From contig NZ_AUFQ01000003.1 in assembly GCF_000426585.1 (NCBI RefSeq), forward strand, positions 62,001-126,000: DNA of 64,000 bases, given 5' to 3'. A program made the translations under genes and the position numbers. The stretch comes from Segatella baroniae DSM 16972 = JCM 13447 (GTDB taxonomy: Bacteria; Bacteroidota; Bacteroidia; Bacteroidales; Bacteroidaceae). The notes below the pieces were generated by a model. The model worked only from the letters and a program-made list of their open reading frames with translations. It was not told the DNA's origin and ran no database searches. Shown piece after piece: positions 53,835 to 63,992 of the stretch (position 1 is the first letter of the stretch; every line of letters starts with the position of its first letter).

Positions 53835-54762
53835 CTTCCACTTTGATGGACAAAAGAGTGTTTACCACGGTAAAGTACGTGATGTGTACAACATCAATGA
53901 CGACCTCATGGTGATGGTTGCCACCGACAGGATCTCCGCTTTCGACGTGGTTCTGCCTAAAGGGATCCCTTTCAAGGGGCAAGTGCTGAACCAGATTGCC
54001 GCCAAATTCCTGGATGCGACAAGCGACATCTGTCCCAACTGGAAGCTGGCCACCCCCGACCCCATGGTCACCGTAGGCCTGAAGTGCGAAGGTTTTCGCG
54101 TCGAAATGATTATCCGTGGCATTCTGACGGGCAGCGCGTGGCGCGAATACAAGAACGGCTGTCGTGAGATTTGTGGTGTGAAATTGCCTGAAGGCATGCG
54201 TGAGAACGAGCGTTTTCCAGAGCCCATCGTCACGCCCACAACCAAAGCAGACGAAGGTCACGACCTGAACATCTCGAAAGAGGAGATCATCAGTCAAGGT
54301 ATCGTGTCGGCCGAAGACTACGCCGTCATGGAAGACTACACGCGCAAGCTCTTCAAGCGCGGGCAGGAAATAGCCTCCCGACAGGGCCTCATCCTCGTGG
54401 ATACGAAGTACGAGTTCGGCAAGCGCGACGGCAAGGTGTATCTGATTGACGAAATTCATACCCCTGACTCAAGCCGCTACTTCTATGCCGACGGCTACGA
54501 AGAGAAGTTTGAGAAAGGCGAACCTCAGAAGCAGCTGTCCAAGGAGTTCGTGCGCCAGTGGCTCATCGAGCACGACTTCATGAACGAACCCGGGCAGACC
54601 ATGCCCGAAATCACTGACGAATATGCCGAGAGCGTGAGCGAACGCTACATCGAACTCTACGAGCACATCACGGGAGAGAAGTTTGACAAGGCCGCAGAAG
54701 AAGGCGACATCAACGCCCGTATCGAAAAGAACGTGAGTGCCTATCTGGCAGGCAGGAAATAA
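53812..54762 (+). CDS. purC: SAICAR synthase (phosphoribosylaminoimidazole-succinocarboxamide synthase)
   Basis: A 316-aa enzyme joining aspartate to CAIR in purine synthesis. Family motifs: [20 protein letters not shown] near the N-terminus, [36 protein letters not shown] and [14 protein letters not shown]. The length suits the longer yeast-like/Bacteroidota form. It starts 23 bp inside phoH, so translation is probably coupled. It is followed 1 nt later by menG. Another purine gene, purM, is further down the same operon. Confidence 0.97.
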   Translation: MKALTKTDFHFDGQKSVYHGKVRDVYNINDDLMVMVATDRISAFDVVLPKGIPFKGQVLNQIAAKFLDATSDICPNWKLATPDPMVTVGLKCEGFRVEMIIRGILTGSAWREYKNGCREICGVKLPEGMRENERFPEPIVTPTTKADEGHDLNISKEEIISQGIVSAEDYAVMEDYTRKLFKRGQEIASRQGLILVDTKYEFGKRDGKVYLIDEIHTPDSSRYFYADGYEEKFEKGEPQKQLSKEFVRQWLIEHDFMNEPGQTMPEITDEYAESVSERYIELYEHITGEKFDKAAEEGDINARIEKNVSAYLAGRK

Positions 54763-54763
54763 G

Positions 54764-55495
54764 ATGTACAAACAGGAAGAGATAAAACCTTACCACGAAG
54801 GTGACAAAGGACGGCAGGTGGAGGCGATGTTCGACAACATTGCTCTCACCTATGACACCTTGAATCACCGGCTGTCGTGGGATATTGACAAATACTGGCG
54901 CAAGAAAGCCATCAGGCAGTTGGCCCCCTACCGCCCCGAAAACATGCTGGACGTGGCTACGGGCACAGCCGATTTCGCCTTGCAGGCCGCCAAAATGCTC
55001 AAGCCGGTTCATCTAATAGGTTCGGATATCTCGGAAGGAATGATGAAGGTAGGCGAAGAAAAGGTGAAAGCAGCTGGACTAAGCCAAATCATTTCCTTCG
55101 TAAAGGAAGACTGCATGCGGCTGAGTTTTGCCGACAACTCTTTCGATGCCGTGACGGCCGCTTTCGGAATACGCAACTTTCCCGACCTGGACCAAGGGTT
55201 GAAGGAGATGTGTCGCGTGCTGAAGAAGGGCGGCCACCTGAGTGTCGTCGAACTGACGACACCTGTTTCATTCCCGATGAAGCAGTTGTTTTGGCTTTAT
55301 GCCAACACGGTGCTCCCCCTCTATGGCAGAATAATCTCCAATGATGATTGCGCATACAGCTACTTGAACAAGACGATAGAAGCGTTCCCGCAAGGCGAAA
55401 CCATGATGGAGGTGCTCAAACGGGCCGGCTTTTCCAAAGTAAGTTTCAAGCGGCTCACCTTCGGAATCTGCACCATGTACTTCGCAGAAAAATAA
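54764..55495 (+). CDS. menG: Demethylmenaquinone methyltransferase
   Basis: The ATG at 54764 gives 243 aa; an earlier frame overlaps purC without conserved sequence. SAM-binding motif I is [17 protein letters not shown] (about 60-76), followed by [20 protein letters not shown] and the UbiE/MenG signature [18 protein letters not shown]. It performs the last methylation in menaquinone synthesis. Bacteroidota use menaquinone rather than ubiquinone, so I use menG rather than ubiE. It lies between purC and aroE; aroE supplies chorismate, a menaquinone precursor. Confidence 0.95.
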   Translation: MYKQEEIKPYHEGDKGRQVEAMFDNIALTYDTLNHRLSWDIDKYWRKKAIRQLAPYRPENMLDVATGTADFALQAAKMLKPVHLIGSDISEGMMKVGEEKVKAAGLSQIISFVKEDCMRLSFADNSFDAVTAAFGIRNFPDLDQGLKEMCRVLKKGGHLSVVELTTPVSFPMKQLFWLYANTVLPLYGRIISNDDCAYSYLNKTIEAFPQGETMMEVLKRAGFSKVSFKRLTFGICTMYFAEK

Positions 55496-55507
55496 AACCA
55501 CAAGATT

Positions 55508-56254
55508 ATGGACAAATACGGACTGATTGGACTCACCCTTGGGCATTCGTTCTCGAAGAACTATTTCAATGAGAAATTCGAGAATGAGCATATCCATGCC
55601 ACGTACATCAACTTCGAGATTCCATCCATCAAGGAACTGACCGAGGTCATCGCGCAGAATCCGGAACTGAAAGGATTCAACGTTACGATACCTTACAAGC
55701 AGCAGATAATGGACTATCTGGACAAAATCACGCCCGAGGCCAAAGCGATTGGTGCCGTCAATGTCGTGAAAGTGTCGCATAAAGGCAAGAAAACAATCCT
55801 GAAAGGATACAACAGTGACGTGGTGGGATTCACACGAAGCATAGAACCGCTGTTGGAACCATGTCACAAGAAAGCGTTGATTCTGGGTACCGGCGGTGCC
55901 GCCAAAGCCATTGACTACGGCTTGAAGTCATTGGGGCTGGAGACGGTTTTCGTCAGTCGGCATAAAGGTCAAGGCGTCATTACTTACGACGACATCACCG
56001 AGAGCATGATGAAAGAATACAGGGTCATCGTCAACTGCACCCCCTGCGGCATGTATCCGCATGCCGAAGAGTGCCCTCAGCTTCCCTATGAAGCGATGGA
56101 CAGCCACACCCTACTCTATGACTTGCTTTATAACCCCGACGAAACGCTCTTCATGAAGCAGGGCGCGAAGTATGGCGCGACCGTAAAGAATGGACTTGAG
56201 ATGTTGCTTTTGCAGGCTTTCGTATCGTGGGACTTTTGGCATGAGGACGAATAG
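55508..56254 (+). CDS. aroE: Shikimate dehydrogenase
   Basis: A 248-aa NADP-dependent enzyme reducing 3-dehydroshikimate. The N-terminal substrate domain shows LIGLTLGHSFSKNYFNEKF, FNVTIPYKQQIMDYLD (catalytic Lys) and KGYNSDVVGFTRS (catalytic Asp). The Rossmann motif is ALILGTGGAAKAIDYGL (about 119-135), followed by NCTPCGMYPH. It is slightly shorter than the E. coli enzyme. It lies 12 bp after menG in the phoH operon. The product leads to chorismate for aromatic amino acids and menaquinone. Confidence 0.95.
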   Translation: MDKYGLIGLTLGHSFSKNYFNEKFENEHIHATYINFEIPSIKELTEVIAQNPELKGFNVTIPYKQQIMDYLDKITPEAKAIGAVNVVKVSHKGKKTILKGYNSDVVGFTRSIEPLLEPCHKKALILGTGGAAKAIDYGLKSLGLETVFVSRHKGQGVITYDDITESMMKEYRVIVNCTPCGMYPHAEECPQLPYEAMDSHTLLYDLLYNPDETLFMKQGAKYGATVKNGLEMLLLQAFVSWDFWHEDE

Positions 56255-56288
56255 AGCAGCACAGATTTAATATATAAGAGAAAGAATC

Positions 56289-57455
56289 ATGGACAACAGA
56301 TATATGATGCGCGGCGTATCTGCCGCCAAAGAAGATGTGCATAATGCCATCAAGAATATTGACAAGGGCATTTTTCCACAGGCTTTCTGCAAGATTATCC
56401 CCGATGTTCTGGGCGGTGATCCGGAATATTGCAACATCATGCACGCCGATGGTGCCGGTACCAAGTCGGCATTGGCCTATATGTACTGGAAAGAAACTGG
56501 CGACTTGAGTGTATGGAAAGGTATCGCTCAGGACGCTATCGTTATGAATACGGACGACCTGCTTTGCGTGGGTGCCGTTGATAACATCCTCGTTTCGAGC
56601 ACCATCGGTCGCAATAAGATGCTGATACCCGGCGAAGTTATATCTGCTATCATCAATGGTACGGACGATTTGCTGGCCGATATGCGAAAGATGGGTATAG
56701 GAATTTACCCGACCGGAGGCGAAACGGCAGATGTAGGTGACCTCGTGCGCACGGTAATCGTAGACTCAACCGTCACTTGCCGCATGAAACGAGCCGATGT
56801 AATTGACAACGCCAACATCAAACCGGGTGACGTTATAGTTGGCCTTAGTTCCACGGGACAGGCCACGTATGAAAGCCGTTACAATGGCGGCATGGGTAGT
56901 AATGGCCTGACTTCGGCACGTCATGATGTCTTCAGCAAGTATCTGGCCGAGAATTATCCTGAAAGCTACGACCATGCTGTACCATTCGAATTGGTCTACA
57001 GCGGCCGTTACAAGCTGACAGACGCCGTAGAAGGTTCGCCCATAAATGCAGGTCAGCTGGTTCTCTCTCCCACTCGTACCTACGCGCCGGTCATCAAGAG
57101 AATACTGGATGAAATGCGGCCGGAGATTCATGGCATGGTGCATTGCACAGGCGGAGCCCAGACGAAAGTGCTCCATTTCGTCAACGACAACTGCAAAGTA
57201 ATCAAAGACAACATGTTCCCCGTACCACCGCTGTTTAAAGCCATCCATGATTGCTCCGGAACAGATTGGAAAGAGATGTATCAGGTGTTCAATATGGGAC
57301 ACAGAATGGAAATCTACGTGCGGCCTGAAGTTGCCGAAAAAGTAATCGACATCAGTAAAGAATTCAATATAGATGCCCAAATTGTGGGACACATTGAGGA
57401 AGGACAGAAGAGCCTTACCATTCACAGCGAATTTGGAACGTTCGAATATAAATAA
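56289..57455 (+). CDS. purM: PurM-family phosphoribosylformylglycinamidine cyclo-ligase, divergent form
   Basis: A 388-aa AIR-synthase-related protein. The N-terminal half carries an ATP/metal region, YCNIMHADGAGTKSALAYMY (DGAGTK where classical PurM has DGVGTK), and AQDAIVMNTDDLLCVGAVDN. The C-terminal domain has VIVGLSSTGQATYESRYNGG and MVHCTGGAQTKVLHFV. It is longer than the ~345-aa E. coli PurM and follows the variant I associate with Bacteroidota. It is expected to make AIR from FGAM. Its operon partner purC supports a purine role. Confidence in the family is high, in the exact reaction moderate. Confidence 0.88.
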   Translation: MDNRYMMRGVSAAKEDVHNAIKNIDKGIFPQAFCKIIPDVLGGDPEYCNIMHADGAGTKSALAYMYWKETGDLSVWKGIAQDAIVMNTDDLLCVGAVDNILVSSTIGRNKMLIPGEVISAIINGTDDLLADMRKMGIGIYPTGGETADVGDLVRTVIVDSTVTCRMKRADVIDNANIKPGDVIVGLSSTGQATYESRYNGGMGSNGLTSARHDVFSKYLAENYPESYDHAVPFELVYSGRYKLTDAVEGSPINAGQLVLSPTRTYAPVIKRILDEMRPEIHGMVHCTGGAQTKVLHFVNDNCKVIKDNMFPVPPLFKAIHDCSGTDWKEMYQVFNMGHRMEIYVRPEVAEKVIDISKEFNIDAQIVGHIEEGQKSLTIHSEFGTFEYK

Positions 57456-57460
57456 ACAAT

Positions 57461-58573
57461 ATGCCGGAAAATAATAGCATACTCGAGAAATTAGACGGGC
57501 TTGAAGCTCGTTACGAAGAAGTAAGTACCCTCATTACAGACCCAGATGTGATAGCGGATCAGGGGCGATACGTGAAGCTCACCAAAGAGTGGAAAGACCT
57601 GGGCGACATCATGAATGCCCGCAAACGCTACATAGATTGTCTCAATTCAATCGAAGAGGCCAAAGATATCTTGACGAACGAAAGCGACGCGGACATGAAG
57701 GACATGGCGCGTCAAGAATTGCAGGACAATGAAGAACTGAAGCCTAAACTGGAAGAGGAAATCAAGATACTGCTGGTTCCGAAAGATCCGGAAGACTCAA
57801 AGAATGTACAAATGGAAATCAGAGCCGGGACCGGAGGTGACGAAGCCTGTCTGTTTGCCGGTGACTTATTTAATATGTATAAGCGCTATTGCGACAGCAA
57901 AGGCTGGCAACTGAGCGTAACCGATGCTTCTGAAGGTGCCGTGGGCGGCTTCAAGGAAGTTGACTTTGCGGTCAGTGGCACCGATGTATATGGCACGTTG
58001 AAATATGAAAGCGGCGTGCATCGTGTACAACGCGTTCCCGTTACGGAAAGCAATGGACGCATGCAAACGAGCGCGGCTACGGTTGCTGTATTGCCCGAAG
58101 CCGACAAGTTTGAAGTAAACATCAACGAAGGTGATATCAAATGGGATACTTTCCGTTCGAGTGGAGCCGGCGGTCAGAACGTGAACAAAGTGGAATCGGG
58201 TGTTCGTCTACGCTATCCATGGAAGAATCCGAACACCGGTGAGGTGGAGGAAATCCTGATAGAATGTACTGAAACCCGCGACCAGCCGAAGAATAAGGAG
58301 CGTGCGCTGAGCCGTCTCTATACCTTCATTCACGACCGCGAACACCAGAAATACGTGGACGACATTGCCAATCGTCGCAAGAGTTTGGTATCAACGGGCG
58401 ACCGCTCTGCAAAGATTCGTACCTACAACTTCCCACAAGGCCGCGTAACCGACCATCGTATCGGTTTCACGACTCATGATTTACAGGGATTCTTGGGAGG
58501 TAACATCCAAGACATGATTGATGCGTTGACCGTGGCGGAAAACGCGGAGAAGATGAAAGAAAACGAATTGTAA
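57461..58573 (+). CDS. prfA: Peptide chain release factor 1
   Basis: A 370-aa release factor reading UAA and UAG. The peptidyl-tRNA hydrolysis motif GGQ is in FRSSGAGGQNVNKVESGVRL (about residues 235-254). The codon-recognition tripeptide region is RVPVTESNGRMQTSAATVAV, giving PVT as the PxT motif of RF1 (RF2 has SPF). Domain 1 is coiled coil, starting LEKLDGLEARYEEVSTLI. It starts 5 nt after purM and belongs to the phoH operon. Confidence 0.97.
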   Translation: MPENNSILEKLDGLEARYEEVSTLITDPDVIADQGRYVKLTKEWKDLGDIMNARKRYIDCLNSIEEAKDILTNESDADMKDMARQELQDNEELKPKLEEEIKILLVPKDPEDSKNVQMEIRAGTGGDEACLFAGDLFNMYKRYCDSKGWQLSVTDASEGAVGGFKEVDFAVSGTDVYGTLKYESGVHRVQRVPVTESNGRMQTSAATVAVLPEADKFEVNINEGDIKWDTFRSSGAGGQNVNKVESGVRLRYPWKNPNTGEVEEILIECTETRDQPKNKERALSRLYTFIHDREHQKYVDDIANRRKSLVSTGDRSAKIRTYNFPQGRVTDHRIGFTTHDLQGFLGGNIQDMIDALTVAENAEKMKENEL

Positions 58574-58599
58574 CAGCTGTTAAACAAATAACTATCATC

Positions 58600-58746
58600 A
58601 TGGGCATTAGGTACACAAAGAAAACGGATGAGAATGAAAGTAAAGAAAAGACCGTACAGGCCGAAGAATTTGTAAATCTCATGACCTCATCCAAAAGGAT
58701 TCCAACGGAGACTAAGGATTTGCCAAAGACCGAAGTTGGCAAATAG
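58600..58746 (+). CDS. Small hydrophilic protein, 48 aa
   Basis: A 48-codon frame (ATG 58600, TAG 58744-58746) fills the gap between prfA and pyrF: begins [17 protein letters not shown] and ends [10 protein letters not shown]. It is highly charged and lacks hydrophobic segments. I do not recognise it. Its fit between two operon genes (26 bp after prfA, 35 bp before pyrF) and use of common codons make it a plausible real gene. No clear ribosome-binding site is seen, as usual here. Confidence 0.6.
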   Translation: MGIRYTKKTDENESKEKTVQAEEFVNLMTSSKRIPTETKDLPKTEVGK

Positions 58747-58781
58747 TTTTTCAAATCACAGAAAATTATAAAGGAAAGAAT

Positions 58782-59618
58782 ATGAACAGAGAAGAACTTG
58801 TTAAACAAATATTTTCAAAGAAATCATTTCTATGTGTAGGATTGGACATTGATTTGAAGAAAATTCCGACGCAAATGCTTCAGGAGGATGAGCCAATATT
58901 TGCCTTCAACAAGATGATTATTGACGCGACCGCTCCCTATTGCGTTGCCTATAAGCCCAATTTGGCATTCTATGAATGCTATGGTATCAAAGGCATGATG
59001 GCTTTTGAACATACGATTGAATATATCAAGAAGTTCTACCCCACTCACTTTATCATCGCGGACGCCAAGCGCGGAGACATTGGAAATACGAGTACGATGT
59101 ATGCCAAGACCTTCTTTGAAGAATATAATCTGGATGCGCTGACTGTAGCTCCCTACATGGGAGAAGACAGCGTAAAGCCATTCTTGGAATACAAGGACAA
59201 ATGGGTTGTCCTGCTGGCACTGACCAGCAACAAGGGTTCGCATGATTTCCAACTGATGGAAGACCGCGACGGCGAACGGCTGTTCGAGAAAGTGCTCCGC
59301 AAAAGCCAGGAATGGGGCAATGAGGAAAACATGATGTACGTGGTGGGGGCCACCCAAGGCAAGATGTTTAAAGACATTCGCAAGGTCGCTCCCCACCACT
59401 TCCTGCTCGTACCGGGCGTAGGTGCGCAAGGTGGCAGCCTGAGTGAGGTGTGCCGATATGGCATGACGAAGGACTGCGGGCTGCTTGTCAATTCTTCACG
59501 GGGCATACTTTATCCATGTGAAAAAGACGCAGGCAGTATGGAACAATATGCAAGCCTGGTTGCCGGAAAGGCCGAAGAGCTGCAGCAGGAAATGGCGAAA
59601 GAACTGGAAATGCGATAG
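58782..59618 (+). CDS. pyrF: Orotidine-5'-phosphate decarboxylase (long type)
   Basis: A 278-aa enzyme making UMP from OMP. The active-site block is [20 protein letters not shown], with the Asp-Lys-Asp triad. [14 protein letters not shown] lies at the N-terminus and [13 protein letters not shown] near residue 208 forms the phosphate-binding site. The length fits the type 2 family of some bacteria rather than the ~230-aa E. coli form. It ends the phoH operon, and a long-loop terminator follows. A weak purine-rich AAGGA precedes the start. Confidence 0.95.
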   Translation: MNREELVKQIFSKKSFLCVGLDIDLKKIPTQMLQEDEPIFAFNKMIIDATAPYCVAYKPNLAFYECYGIKGMMAFEHTIEYIKKFYPTHFIIADAKRGDIGNTSTMYAKTFFEEYNLDALTVAPYMGEDSVKPFLEYKDKWVVLLALTSNKGSHDFQLMEDRDGERLFEKVLRKSQEWGNEENMMYVVGATQGKMFKDIRKVAPHHFLLVPGVGAQGGSLSEVCRYGMTKDCGLLVNSSRGILYPCEKDAGSMEQYASLVAGKAEELQQEMAKELEMR

Positions 59619-59672
59619 GAACGATTGCTTTCGAGTCGATTCCCGCAACATTTCAAACGCTATAATATTAAT

Positions 59673-59733
59673 AAGGTGGCAAGGACTAAGATTCTGAAAA
59701 ATTGGCAAATATTATCCTTGCCATCTTCTTTTA
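59673..59733 (+). terminator. Terminator of the phoH-pyrF operon (long loop)
   Basis: AAGGTGGCAAGGA (59673-59685) pairs with TCCTTGCCATCTT (59715-59727), with one wobble, a 29-nt loop and CTTTTAT after it. Confidence 0.68.
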
Positions 59734-59747
59734 TGAGGAAATTTTGC

Positions 59748-59755
59748 TATATTTG
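59748..59755 (+). promoter_or_regulatory. -7 box of the lipid A operon
   Basis: TATATTTG at 59748-59755, 27 nt before the lpxD ATG. No good -33 box; the upstream sequence is occupied by the terminator arm. Confidence 0.55.
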
Positions 59756-59782
59756 CAAAACTAATTCAATTTGATTTACAAA

Positions 59783-60814
59783 ATGGAATTCACTGCGAGC
59801 CAGATAGCCCAGTTTGTTCAGGGCCGAGTTGAGGGTGACGAAAACGCTACAGTCAACACTTTTGCAAAAATTGAAGAAGGAGAAGAAGGGGCGATTTCCT
59901 TTCTTTCCAACAAGAAATACATCCACTATATTTACAATACAAAGTCATCTGTCGTCTTGGTTGACGAAACGCTGCAACTTGACGGGCCTGTCCACACGAC
60001 ACTGATTCGGGTTGCAAACGCGCGTGACTGCGTTGCACGACTGCTACAAATGTATGAGGCTGCCAAGCCGAAAAAGCAGGGAATCGACCCGCTTGCATTC
60101 ATTTCTCCCGATGCGAAGATAGGCAAGGATTGCTACATAGGCGCATTTGCTTACGTGGCGGAAGGCGCGGAAATTGGAGACGGGTGCCAGATTTACCCCC
60201 ATGCAGTGATTGGCGAGCATGTAAAAGTCGGTAATAATTGTATTGTTTATCCCAATTCCACCATTTATCACCATTGCAAACTGGGCAACAATATCATTCT
60301 TCATGCCGGCTGCGTGGTCGGTTCCGACGGCTTTGGATTTGCGCCGAATGGTGACAAATACGATAAGATTCCACAAATAGGAATCGTTACGATTGAGGAC
60401 GATGTCGAAATAGGTGCGAACACCTGTGTAGACCGTTCTACGATGGGCAGCACCATCATCCGCAAAGGGGTGAAACTGGACAACTTGGTTCAGATAGCCC
60501 ACAATGTGGAAGTGGGAAAGAACACGGTGATGTCGGCCCAGGTTGGCATTGCTGGCAGTACGAAAGTTGGCGAATGGTGCATGTTTGGTGGACAGGTTGG
60601 TGTCGCTGGGCATATCTCTATAGGCGACAAGGTGTTTCTTGGGGCACAATCTGGGGTGCCAAGCAGCATAAAGGCCAACCAAGCGCTAATCGGCACCCCC
60701 CCCATGGAGAAGTTGCCTTACTTCAAATCGCAGGCTATTTTCCAGAAACTGCCAGACCTCTACAAGGAAATCAACCGCCTCAAAAAAGAAATTGAACTTT
60801 TAAAGAAATCATAA
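59783..60814 (+). CDS. lpxD: UDP-3-O-(3-hydroxyacyl)glucosamine N-acyltransferase
   Basis: The ATG at 59783 ([20 protein letters not shown]) gives 343 aa. An N-terminal uridine-binding domain is followed by a left-handed beta-helix of hexapeptide repeats (about 100-290; [20 protein letters not shown]). The catalytic His lies in [16 protein letters not shown], and the extra region [19 protein letters not shown] is typical of LpxD. A C-terminal coiled helix ends in ELLKKS. It adds the second acyl chain in lipid A synthesis. It leads the lpx operon. Confidence 0.96.
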   Translation: MEFTASQIAQFVQGRVEGDENATVNTFAKIEEGEEGAISFLSNKKYIHYIYNTKSSVVLVDETLQLDGPVHTTLIRVANARDCVARLLQMYEAAKPKKQGIDPLAFISPDAKIGKDCYIGAFAYVAEGAEIGDGCQIYPHAVIGEHVKVGNNCIVYPNSTIYHHCKLGNNIILHAGCVVGSDGFGFAPNGDKYDKIPQIGIVTIEDDVEIGANTCVDRSTMGSTIIRKGVKLDNLVQIAHNVEVGKNTVMSAQVGIAGSTKVGEWCMFGGQVGVAGHISIGDKVFLGAQSGVPSSIKANQALIGTPPMEKLPYFKSQAIFQKLPDLYKEINRLKKEIELLKKS

Positions 60815-60824
60815 CAACAAGTAT

Positions 60825-62210
60825 ATGTCTAAACAAAAGACGCTGAAAGGTAGTTTCTCTCTCTTCGGGAAAGGACTCCATACAGGCTTGAGCCTCACCG
60901 TTACCTTCAACCCCGCACCAGAGAATTTCGGCTACAAGATACAGAGAATCGACCTGGAGGGACAGCCTTCCATTGATGCGATAGCAGAAAACGTTGTCGA
61001 CACACAACGCGGAACGGTCTTGTCAAGAGGGGAAGTTCGTGTCGGGACGATAGAGCACGGCATGGCCGCCTTGTACGCCTTGGGCATAGACAATTGCATG
61101 ATTCAAGTCAATGGCCCTGAGTTTCCTATTCTGGATGGTTCCGCAGCCATGTATGTGGATAAAATACATGAGGTTGGCATTGAGGAGCAGAATGCAGAAA
61201 AGGATTATTACATCATCCGTAAGAAGATAGAAATCAAAGATGACCAGTCTGGTTCATGCATTACCATTTTGCCGGATGATAATTTCTCGATTACGGCCAT
61301 GTGTTCTTTCCAGTCCAAGTTCATCAACAGCCAGTTCGCAACGCTGGATGACATTGCCAATTTCACAGACGAAATAGCACCTGCCAGAACTTTTGTATTC
61401 GTTCGCGACATCGTTCCGCTGCTTGAAGCAAACCTTATAAAGGGTGGTGACTTGGACAATGCCATCGTTATTTACGAGAAAGAGGTGACACAAGAGAAGC
61501 TCGACCAACTGGCAGACGTGCTGAAAGTACCCCACATGGACGCAAAGAAGATTGGCTACATACAACACAAACCATTGCTGTGGGAAAATGAATGCACGCG
61601 TCACAAATTGCTGGACATCATCGGAGATATGGCTTTGATTGGCAAGCCAATTAAAGGTAGAATCGTTGCTACGCGCCCTGGCCACACCGTCAACAATAAG
61701 TTTGCGCGTCAAATGCGCAAGGAGATTCGGAAACACGAGGTTCAGGCCCCCATCTATGACCCCAATGACGAACCTATCATGGACAATATCCGAATCAGGC
61801 AGTTGCTCCCCCATCGTTATCCCATGCAGCTGGTTGACAAAATCATTGCCATGGGGCCTACAAGCATTGTCGGCGTCAAGAACGTCACGGCCAACGAGCC
61901 TTTCTTCCAGGGGCATTTCCCAGAAGAACCGGTCATGCCTGGGGTGCTACAAATCGAAGCTATGGCACAATGCGGCGGTCTGCTTGTCCTGAACCAATTG
62001 GAGGAACCTGAAAGATGGTCGACATATTTCATCAAGATTGATGACGTAAAGTTCCGTCAAAAGGTTGTTCCGGGTGACACACTCCTCTTTAGAGTGGAAC
62101 TGCTCCAGCCCGTGCGCCATGGAATCAGCTCTATGAAAGGTTATCTCTTTGTCGGTGACCATGTTGTGTCGGAAGCTACATTCACGGCACAAATAGTAAA
62201 GAATAAATAA
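60825..62210 (+). CDS. lpxC/fabZ: Bifunctional LpxC deacetylase / FabZ hydroxyacyl-ACP dehydratase
   Basis: A 461-aa fusion characteristic of Bacteroidota. Residues about 1-290 are LpxC, with the zinc-site elements IEHGMAALYALGIDNC and TRHKLLDIIGDMALIGKPIK and the typical LIKGGDLDNAIV. Residues about 315-461 are FabZ, with the hot-dog domain signature LLPHRYPMQLVDKI and FFQGHFPEEPVMPGVLQIEA (catalytic His and Glu). It couples the committed step of lipid A synthesis with dehydration in fatty-acid elongation, two pathways that compete for hydroxyacyl-ACP. It follows lpxD by 10 bp. Confidence 0.97.
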   Translation: MSKQKTLKGSFSLFGKGLHTGLSLTVTFNPAPENFGYKIQRIDLEGQPSIDAIAENVVDTQRGTVLSRGEVRVGTIEHGMAALYALGIDNCMIQVNGPEFPILDGSAAMYVDKIHEVGIEEQNAEKDYYIIRKKIEIKDDQSGSCITILPDDNFSITAMCSFQSKFINSQFATLDDIANFTDEIAPARTFVFVRDIVPLLEANLIKGGDLDNAIVIYEKEVTQEKLDQLADVLKVPHMDAKKIGYIQHKPLLWENECTRHKLLDIIGDMALIGKPIKGRIVATRPGHTVNNKFARQMRKEIRKHEVQAPIYDPNDEPIMDNIRIRQLLPHRYPMQLVDKIIAMGPTSIVGVKNVTANEPFFQGHFPEEPVMPGVLQIEAMAQCGGLLVLNQLEEPERWSTYFIKIDDVKFRQKVVPGDTLLFRVELLQPVRHGISSMKGYLFVGDHVVSEATFTAQIVKNK

Positions 62211-62234
62211 CGAAGCGAGAAAAGTAATAAACGT

Positions 62235-63005
62235 ATGAATAAGATCAGCCCATTAGCTTTCGTACATCCTGATGCGAAACTTGGCGACAACAATATCATT
62301 GGCCCGTTTTGCTACATCGGTGAAAATACCATACTTGGCGACAACAATACCCTACAGAATGGTGTAACGATCAACTTCGGCGCGCGAATCGGCAACAACA
62401 ATGAGTTTTTTCCCGGGGCCAGCATTTCCACGAAGCCGCAAGACTTGAAATTCAAAGGGGAAGAAACCTTATGCCAAATGGGTGACAACAACAGCATTCG
62501 TGAGAATGTGACAATATCGCGGGGCACAGCGTCAAAGGGCATTACTATTGTCGGCAACAACAATCTTTTGATGGAGAACATGCACATCGCCCACGATTGT
62601 GTTGTCGGTAGTCGGTGTATCATCGGAAATTCGACGAAATTCGGTGGCGAAGTCATTATAGACGATGATGCCATTATCAGCGCAGTCGTCCTGACACATC
62701 AATTCTGTCACATCGGAAGCTTGGTGATGATTCAAGGCGGTTGCCGCTTTTCGCAAGACATCCCGCCCTATATTATTGCGGGAAAAGAGCCTACCAGATA
62801 TGCAGGAGTCAACCTCGTAGGACTCAGACGCCATGGTTTCAGCAATGAATTGATTACCCATATTCATGAGGCATACAGGCTTCTTTACAGCAAAGGGGTT
62901 CTGGCCGAAGGTATAGAGGAAATCAAGAAAAAACTAACCATGACTCCCGAAATACAATATATCATAGACTTTGTTTCGGATTCTAAGAGAGGTATTATCC
63001 GATAA
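62235..63005 (+). CDS. lpxA: Acyl-ACP:UDP-N-acetylglucosamine O-acyltransferase
   Basis: A 256-aa trimeric beta-helix enzyme that starts lipid A synthesis. Hexapeptide repeats run from [20 protein letters not shown]. The catalytic His is in [20 protein letters not shown], and the conserved [12 protein letters not shown] marks the C-terminal helical domain. It follows the lpxC/fabZ fusion by 24 bp. Its stop codon lies inside the operon terminator, so termination and translation end at the same spot. Confidence 0.97.
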   Translation: MNKISPLAFVHPDAKLGDNNIIGPFCYIGENTILGDNNTLQNGVTINFGARIGNNNEFFPGASISTKPQDLKFKGEETLCQMGDNNSIRENVTISRGTASKGITIVGNNNLLMENMHIAHDCVVGSRCIIGNSTKFGGEVIIDDDAIISAVVLTHQFCHIGSLVMIQGGCRFSQDIPPYIIAGKEPTRYAGVNLVGLRRHGFSNELITHIHEAYRLLYSKGVLAEGIEEIKKKLTMTPEIQYIIDFVSDSKRGIIR

Positions 63006-63018
63006 TACCTCTTTTCAT
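62988..63018 (+). terminator. Terminator overlapping the lpxA stop codon
   Basis: AGAGGTATT (62988-62996) pairs with AATACCTCT (63004-63012), loop ATCCGAT, then TTTTCATTTT. The stop TAA is at 63003-63005, so a terminating ribosome would cover the right arm. Confidence 0.75.
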
Positions 63019-63054
63019 TTTACCTTTCTTACTTACGTAGTTGCAACGTTTATA

Positions 63055-63954
63055 GTGAATACCCTCGTCGTCGTCCTCGGTCCAACGGGTGTTGGCAAAA
63101 CAAAGACATGCCTTGCGATAGCCCAGCACCTCAACACGCCGATTATCAATGCTGATTCACGACAGATTTTTGCGGAAATCCCCATTGGAACGGCGGCTCC
63201 TACCCAAGAACAACGTGCAATCGTTCCCCATTATTTTGTTGGAACTCACCGTTTGGAAGACTACTACAGTGCTTCCATGTTTGAACAGGACGTATTGAAA
63301 CTCCTTGAAGACCTGTTCACGGAGCATTCCGCCTGCTTGTTGACCGGTGGAAGCATGATGTATCTTGACGCTGTATGCAAGGGAATAGACGACATTCCTA
63401 CTGTCGACGCAGCCACCCGTGAACTTTTTAAGAAGAGATTGGCCACTGACGGTTTGCCGGCATTGGTGGAAGAACTGAAACAAAAAGACCCCGTTCACTG
63501 GGGCGTTGTCGACAAGAACAACCCCAGAAGAGTTGTTCACGCACTGGAAATCTGCCATGTCACAGGAACAACTTATACTTCTTTCAGGACAAACACCAGC
63601 AAACAACGCCCTTTCAGAATATTAAAGATCGGCCTCAACAGGCAACGTGAAGAGCTTTACGCCCGCATCAACGAGCGTGTGACAAAGATGATGGAACTTG
63701 GTTTGGAAGCAGAAGCCAAAAACGTGTACTCCTATAGAGGGCTAAACTCTTTAAACACTGTTGGATATAAAGAGATGTTTAAGTATCTTGACGGAGAGAT
63801 TAGTCGTGAAGAGGCCATCCGGCAGATTCAATCCAACACAAGGCGATACATGCGCAAGCAACTCACATGGTTCAAGAAGGACCTTGACATTCAATGGTTC
63901 CACCCTGACAACATTAAAGAAATTATAAATTACATCGATGCTTCATTGCGCTAA
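63055..63954 (+). CDS. miaA: tRNA dimethylallyltransferase
   Basis: Starting at GTG 63055 gives 299 aa ([20 protein letters not shown]), the normal MiaA N-terminus; a longer TTG frame to 62971 overlaps lpxA and crosses its terminator. P-loop GPTGVGKT is at about residues 9-16, then [51 protein letters not shown], and the C-terminal [16 protein letters not shown]. It adds a dimethylallyl group to A37 of tRNAs reading UNN codons. It follows lpxA after the terminator, so it may rely on read-through. Confidence 0.95.
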   Translation: MNTLVVVLGPTGVGKTKTCLAIAQHLNTPIINADSRQIFAEIPIGTAAPTQEQRAIVPHYFVGTHRLEDYYSASMFEQDVLKLLEDLFTEHSACLLTGGSMMYLDAVCKGIDDIPTVDAATRELFKKRLATDGLPALVEELKQKDPVHWGVVDKNNPRRVVHALEICHVTGTTYTSFRTNTSKQRPFRILKIGLNRQREELYARINERVTKMMELGLEAEAKNVYSYRGLNSLNTVGYKEMFKYLDGEISREEAIRQIQSNTRRYMRKQLTWFKKDLDIQWFHPDNIKEIINYIDASLR

Positions 63955-63975
63955 AGGGGCAAATTCGTAATTTTG
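63945..63975 (+). promoter_or_regulatory. Promoter of the gene beyond the right edge
   Basis: ATTG at 63945-63948, 19-nt spacer and TAATTTTG at 63968-63975, followed by an ATG at 63993 that may begin the next gene. Confidence 0.5.
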
Positions 63976-63992
63976 TAAAAACTATTGTATTT

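Noticed and set aside
62971..63054. Upstream TTG start for miaA
   Set aside because: It would overlap lpxA and its terminator; GTG 63055 gives the normal P-loop distance.
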